From assembly GCA_001972305.1 (NCBI GenBank), contig BDDD01002390.1, positions 100,044 through 164,043 on the forward strand: a DNA stretch of 64,000 nucleotides, given 5' to 3'. This document shows positions 59,010-64,000 of this stretch, in pieces. The position numbers and the translations under genes were made by a program. Source of the DNA: Cephalotus follicularis. Taxonomy: Eukaryota > Streptophyta > Magnoliopsida > Oxalidales > Cephalotaceae. The notes below the pieces were generated by a model. It had not been told where the DNA came from and searched no databases. It was given only the letters and a program-made list of their open reading frames with translations. How positions within the stretch are numbered: the stretch's first letter is position 1; each line of letters opens with the position of its first letter.

Positions 59010-59520
59010 CGTTTCATATCTATTCCTGTATGAAACAATCTTTTTCCTTATATATATGATGCGTGCTAATTTGTTATGGCTATATCACTTGTATTTTGTC
59101 ACTTAATTGAAGTTGTTTATTAATTACCTACTAATACTTGTGATGCCATGACATAAGGTTGGATGCCTGGCATGGAGGCTATGAGACTGGTTACCTTATT
59201 CCTTATGTCAAGTTTGTTCCAAGTCATAGGTTCACTTTGTGGGCATTAGTGAACCGGATAGACTTGCGCGTATGTTGCCTGCTCATGGAATTGGAGGATG
59301 GATTCTCTCACTACCATCTGTGTTGGACACAAGGGCAAATACGGGGTGCGCGCTGGGAGCGTGTACACTGAACAGGACCCGCGTAGGAGATACTATTTGG
59401 ATAGTCTCTATTCTCGTGTCAGTAGTGACTCCTACTTGTTGCGGTTGTGTATAAGTGATCATCACTTAGCGAGTTCTCAAACTCATCTGATCCTTAGGAC
59501 GAACCAGGGAGCTTCCAAGC
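59010..59520. other. Unassigned sequence between LTR end and gypsy pol
   Basis: I recognise no domain in the short open frames here. 59010-59040 contains an inverted repeat (GTTTCATA...TATGAAAC). The rest (from about 59150) is moderately GC-rich and unlike its neighbours. Confidence 0.4.
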
Positions 59521-62032
59521 CGTAATATCCCGCTAAACCAAGGAAACTGCGCACCTCCGTCACATTCTTCGGTTGCGGCCAGTCTCATACTACTTCAGTC
59601 TTTGACGGATCCACCGCCAAGCCTTCTCCAGATACTATATGACCGAGAAAGATCACATGTTCAAGCCAGAACTCACACTTGCCGAACTTGGCGTACAACC
59701 GATGCTCCCTAGGAACCTGCAATACTATCCTTAGATGTCGAGTGTGCTCCTCCTCACTCCTCGTGTATACCAGTATGTCATCAAAAAACACAACGACAAA
59801 CTGATCCAGGTATGGTCGGAATACGTCATTCATCAATGACATAAAAGATACCGGTGAATTGGTAACACCGAACGGCATCACCAGGAACTCGTAATGACCA
59901 TACCGTGTTCGGAAGGCATTCTTCTCAATGTCTCCTTCCCTTACCCTTAGTTGGTGATAACCTGACCTCAAGTCAAGCTTGGAAAACACCCTCGATCCTT
60001 GCAGCTGATCAAACAACTCCTCTATGTGGGGTAAAGGATATTTATTCTTGATAGTTGCCTTGTTTAACATCCGGTAGTCGATACAGAGCCTCATCGACCC
60101 ATCCTTCTTCTTGACAAACAGTATGGGCGCTCCCCAGGGAGAAACACTGGGTCTAACAAAACCCTTATCAATCGGGTCTTGTAACTGTAGCTTCAGCTCT
60201 CGCAACTCAGCAGGAGCCATCCGATAGGGTGATTTAGAGATAGGAGCCATTCCAGGAACAAGATCAATAACGAACTCCATATTTCTCCTCGGTGGCAAAG
60301 ACCCCAAGTCATCAGGAAACACATCTGGAAATTCGCACACAACTGGAATTTCCTCCAAGCTCACGCCTTTCTCTTTCCTCTGATCAATCACATAGGCCAG
60401 ATATCCCTCGCATCCGTTCTCTAGGTATCTCGATGCTCGGATAATATATATGATCGGTGTCGAGAACCCTTTGTCTCCCTTGAACTGAAAGGTCGTTCCA
60501 TCGAGTAGACAAAAATCCACAGTCTTATGGTAACAATCCATACGAGCACGGTGTGCCGATAGCCAATCCATCCCCAATATCACATCGAAGACACGGATAG
60601 GCAGCACTATCAAATTTGGATACAAAGGAATGCCTACCATAGACATCTCACAACTCCTATATACCTAGTCAGTATACATGGAAGTCCCAGTCGGTGTACT
60701 CACATCAAGTATGTATGACATGCAGTCAGGGGTAACATCTAAACAAGATGTAAAACGTACAGATATGAAAGAATGTGATGCTCTAGAATCCATCAGTACT
60801 CTAGCAGAATAACCATATATATACAGAGTACCTCCAACAACAGAAGTCGACTATGGAACTTCAGTCTGAGCAAGTACAAAAATTCTACCTTTTGCGATGC
60901 CCTTGCCGGTATCCCTCCTTTGTGACGGTCCCGCAGCTGCACCGCTGCTACTCCCCGGTCCAGTAGGTGCTATAGTAGGACTCTTTGGATAGTCCTTCAC
61001 TGAATGACCAGGTGCCCCGCACCTCAAGCACCAACCATTAAACCTCCAGTAATCTTTCTGTTGGTGGCCTACATGACCACAGTAAAAGCATCCTCCAGAT
61101 CTAGCATTACTCCCCTGGCTGGGAGCACCTTGTGAAGCTGTCTGCTGAGACTTGTTCTTCAACGACTTCGTCGGAGAACCACCATCTTGCCACTTTGACG
61201 ATGCCGGTCGGGACTGTGTAGGACTCTGTTTACTCTCCTTTGCACGAGCTCTCTCAGCCCGGTCCTCACTGGATATCGTCTCTAACAATCTTGCTTTCTG
61301 AGCAACCTCCACAAAAGTCCTCAGCTCCATTGCTCTAATCGTCGACCGAAGGTCCGGTCGCAAGCCTCTCAAGAACCTCCGAATTTTCTTCTCCTCGTCA
61401 GCTACCAGATATGGTGAATCTCTGGCTAGCTCCATCAATCTGGCATGGTACTCGGCCAAAGTCATCTCCCCCTGTCGCAACTCTAAGAGCTCTGTCTCTC
61501 GTCGTTCTTGCTCAATACGTGGAACATAAGACTCCAGGAACTCTGTTTGGAATCTGTCCCAAGTGCTATCCAGTCTGTGTGATTCCCACTTGGCCCTAAA
61601 CATTTCCCACCAATGAGTGGCCTCACCCCATAGGCGGTACATAGCAAACCTTAACTTCTGAGCATCAGTACAGTCGATCACCTAAAAGATCTTCTCCAGG
61701 TCTTGCAGCCATCTCTCAGCAATCTTAGCATCAAGTTCTCCCTTGAAGCTGGGTGGATTCAGCCTCATGAACTTCTCAATATCTCTCCCAAAACCATCCT
61801 CTCCCGGGCAGTGGTCGGGAGCCCTATGTTACGGTCGAGCTTGTGCGTGGTACTGGCGCGTCTCCTCCGCATTAGCCCTGTTAAAGGCCATCTGCTACTG
61901 AAAATAGTCTGTAATCTGAGCCATCGGATCTCTGTCATCCTGGGGAATATTCATTCCTTGCGGAACATTAGCTTCCTCTGGGGCATTAGCTCCAGCAGCT
62001 TTAGCCCTAGCTCGAGTTCTCCTTCAATCCAT
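59521..62032 (-). pseudogene. Ty3/gypsy gag-protease-RT, multiple stops
   Basis: The minus-strand frame begins at an ATG near 62032 (second codon region already has a stop). Gag has NPPSFKGELDAKIAERW and two zinc knuckles that have both lost the last Cys to Tyr (CFYCGHVGHQQKDY, CLRCGAPGHSVKDY). The protease motif is DSR instead of DSG. RT carries [37 protein letters not shown] and the catalytic FFDDILVY. The frame is constant from about 61681 to 59585 with stops at about 61680, 60845 and 60665. It stops at FLGLAGYY near 59522. The order (RT before integrase, integrase found at 54446-54900) is Ty3/gypsy. The 5' neighbours are a PBS and LTR, so this is the true 5' half of an element. Confidence 0.92.
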
Positions 62033-62126
62033 TTTCCTATAAGAAGGTTCACGGTCAGTCACGACTTTAGGAAAACAATTCATTAATTGCCAAGGAAAGT
62101 ATCCTAGCTAAGCATGTATGGAATAT

Positions 62127-62138
62127 GCTCTGATACCA
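62127..62138 (-). promoter_or_regulatory. Primer binding site (initiator Met tRNA)
   Basis: TGGTATCAGAGC on the minus strand, 4 bp after the LTR end, as at 13263. It confirms that G1-type LTRs belong to this gag family. Confidence 0.93.
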
Positions 62139-62142
62139 CTAT

Positions 62143-64000
62143 TGTCCCACCCCGTTTAAGAGAAACGTAACATTAAAGCATTAAAGGCAATTAACACATA
62201 AAATACAGCTCATGTAAAATTCATAAAATTTTAAACTTTTAAACAACTGTCAGTTGCGGAAGCATTAATATCCATAAGCTGTAAAACCCGTAGTGTGCAT
62301 CCCATACTACACGCTACCCAAAATAATCTGACATTGTTAATCGCCCATAAACGGAGGGTGAATTACAGTACAAGATTAAAATCCATCATTAACAAGTCAA
62401 AAGTACGGTACATCCGAAAACCATAACCAACATAGGTTTAATACAAACAGGAGAAGCAAAATCAAGAACATAACAACTTGATCTTCGTCCATGTCAGTCC
62501 AACAGGTCCACTGCATCAATCTGTAAAGTAGGGGTTAGCCTTTGTCCTCACTCGGCTAAGTCATAAAAGTAGTTCGGGATTAAAATTAACTGCATGTCAT
62601 GATATGAATGCATGGATGATGCAGCGCAGTAGAAATTCCAGTTTATATATATATATACGAAAATATATATATTTAATAGTACGGTAAATATTAGTGGTAC
62701 ATATATAAGAAAATATATGTATACAGAAACAGTACAGTAGTAACCCGGCCAGGGCTACATCATCAAACACAGTAATGTTCGAGAAGGACCAATAGGCAGT
62801 ACAGTATGTCCACATAGGACCACAACAACAATCAGTATCTCCACATGGGACCACAACAGGCAGTATGTAGCGCCGCCAACTCCTGGCCCCACGCTACACT
62901 CCCACTCCGGTCCCCACTTCGTGCAACCGAGCGAGGCAACAGTACAGTGAGTCACCTAGCCATGCTCCTGGCCCCTAGATACAACCCTACCACTAGCCGG
63001 CACTAGCAGCCTCCGCCATGCAACTAGTAGCACAAACACAAACACATAGCAATTCATAGAGAAAACAGTGAATTCAAGCAGTAACAGTGCAGTAAATAGT
63101 AACGATCGTTTAGATCGACAATAGGCAGTTGTTCCCAAAACGTTTCCAAAAGTGACAACATTTGAAAATAGGCATTTTCAGTAGAAAATATTCTTTGAAA
63201 CAGTTCAGTAGGTGGGAAATTACTCCCTCAGTATGTTCGAAAATCTAATAACATTTCTTTCATATTTCCGTACTCAACATAGCAGTTTTATATGCATTTC
63301 TAAAGTAATAACTTAGAAATCATAAACCAATTTCAAACAGTCAAGAACAGGCAGTAAAACAGTACATATGCGATGCATACAAATGCTCAAATGTATCCTA
63401 GCAGGGATCGGGATTGTTTCATGTCATTTTAGGCAAACAGCAGTCCAACCAGTCGGCTGGAATTCTCACCAGTCGACTATTCTGGGTCGAACAGTATGAG
63501 TAGTCGACTGGTTCCTTCTACCAGTCGACTGTCCATTAGGCAGTCGGCTGTTGTTCTTCAACAGTCGACTGTTTACAGTACACCACACGAAAACATTCCC
63601 AGATTACCATCTTCTGGGCAGTGCGAAGTATGAACAGTTGACTGCTTTCCAATGGCAGTCGACTGGTCTCGTTGAGTAGTCGACTGTCTTCCTGCGACAG
63701 TCGGCCGCTCTGCAAACCAGTGGCATGCAATTTGATTAAGCTACTCTAACGGATCATGGTAAGTAGATAACTTAAGCTCAGGGACAGGAAATAGAACTAC
63801 GGATCGTCATATCATCCATATAACAGTTTATCCAACATTCATTTCATCATGCAAGCCAAGCCATATAAGGTTCAACATGCATGCATAACAACCACACTGA
63901 TTCTCAGTAGCAAGCATAATAGCTCTCAAACAGTAGGAATTACGTCCTAAACCAGTAGCTACAACTCACATAACCAGGCATTACAATTCATGGAACATGT
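62143..64000 (-). mobile_element. 5' LTR (3' portion) of the gypsy element, open at right edge
   Basis: On the minus strand it ends GGGGTGGGACA at 62143. It has the conserved CTTAGCCGAGTGAGGACAAAGG block (about 62562-62525) and a flavour-C palindrome island (63715-63450). It resembles 36960-38551 closely (for example the CTGTACTGTTGCCTCGCTTGG region). The 5' part is outside the window. Confidence 0.85.
63450..63715. repeat. Flavour-C palindrome island
   Basis: About ten sites, including ACCAGTCGACTGTCC, ACAGTCGACTGTTT and GGCAGTCGGCTG; the same order of sites as at 36985-37255 read in reverse. Confidence 0.82.

Noticed and set aside
59159-59525. Possible gene in the GC-richer segment
   Set aside because: Three overlapping frames and no recognisable domain; left as unassigned sequence.
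1-64000. Host protein-coding genes, tRNA or rRNA genes
   Set aside because: No exon pattern, conserved non-TE protein or tRNA fold was seen on either strand. The only tRNA-like words are the two PBS sites.

Overview
The window looks like repeat-dense intergenic DNA from a flowering plant. Every coding trace I can recognise belongs to a plant LTR retrotransposon: Ty3/gypsy gag-pro-RT-integrase, Athila-type pol, or Sirevirus-like Ty1/copia pol with an env-like ORF. There is also one non-autonomous CACTA DNA transposon. I found no host gene, tRNA, rRNA or CRISPR array. All retrotransposon reading frames are broken, so this is a graveyard of nested insertions. The family labels (G1, G2 and so on) are mine.

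Layout. 1-2695: a minus-strand G1 LTR carrying a misplaced gag-pro fragment, with an N at one junction. 2696-11868: a minus-strand Sirevirus-like copia (LTR, pol, env-like ORF), split inside RNase H by a solo G1 LTR (4921-7679, TSD ATATC). 11869-22730: a plus-strand gag-only gypsy element with 5' LTR, PBS, gag, PPT and 3' LTR; its 3' LTR holds a nested G2 LTR (16609-19941). 22731-26170: back-to-back G1 LTR fragments. 26171-29570: copia LTR pieces with a CACTA element (28247-29378, TSD TTT) that contains a very long hairpin. 30240-38551: two G1 LTRs in tandem, each with a perfect TSD, the first containing a G2 solo LTR (TSD GTTGT). 39236-43838: LTR fragments. 43859-48800: Athila-like pol split by a solo LTR (46688-48639, TSD AATCT). 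48971-50388: a second copia fragment. 50389-54445: two LTRs. 54446-64000: a minus-strand gypsy element (LTR, PBS, gag, pro, RT, integrase) split by foreign LTR pieces and a 25-N gap.

The most unusual signal is not a gene. Short near-palindromes built on a GTCGAC core occur in clusters in the LTRs of at least four families from both the gypsy and copia superfamilies. They come in three flavours: AAAGACGTCGACGTCTTT, TAAGCGTCGACGCTTA and CAGTCGACTG. Most clusters use a single flavour. Palindrome islands are established knowledge for maize Sirevirus LTRs; sharing them between unrelated superfamilies, with interchangeable flanks, is what stands out here.

A second signal is structural. G1 LTRs, and an unrelated solo LTR, carry arrays of small hairpins whose stems change in a compensatory way. 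A separate conserved hairpin precedes a GGTAGGGG-like block in six LTRs and also covaries. These suggest selection on RNA or single-stranded DNA structure in the LTRs. All comparisons were made by eye.
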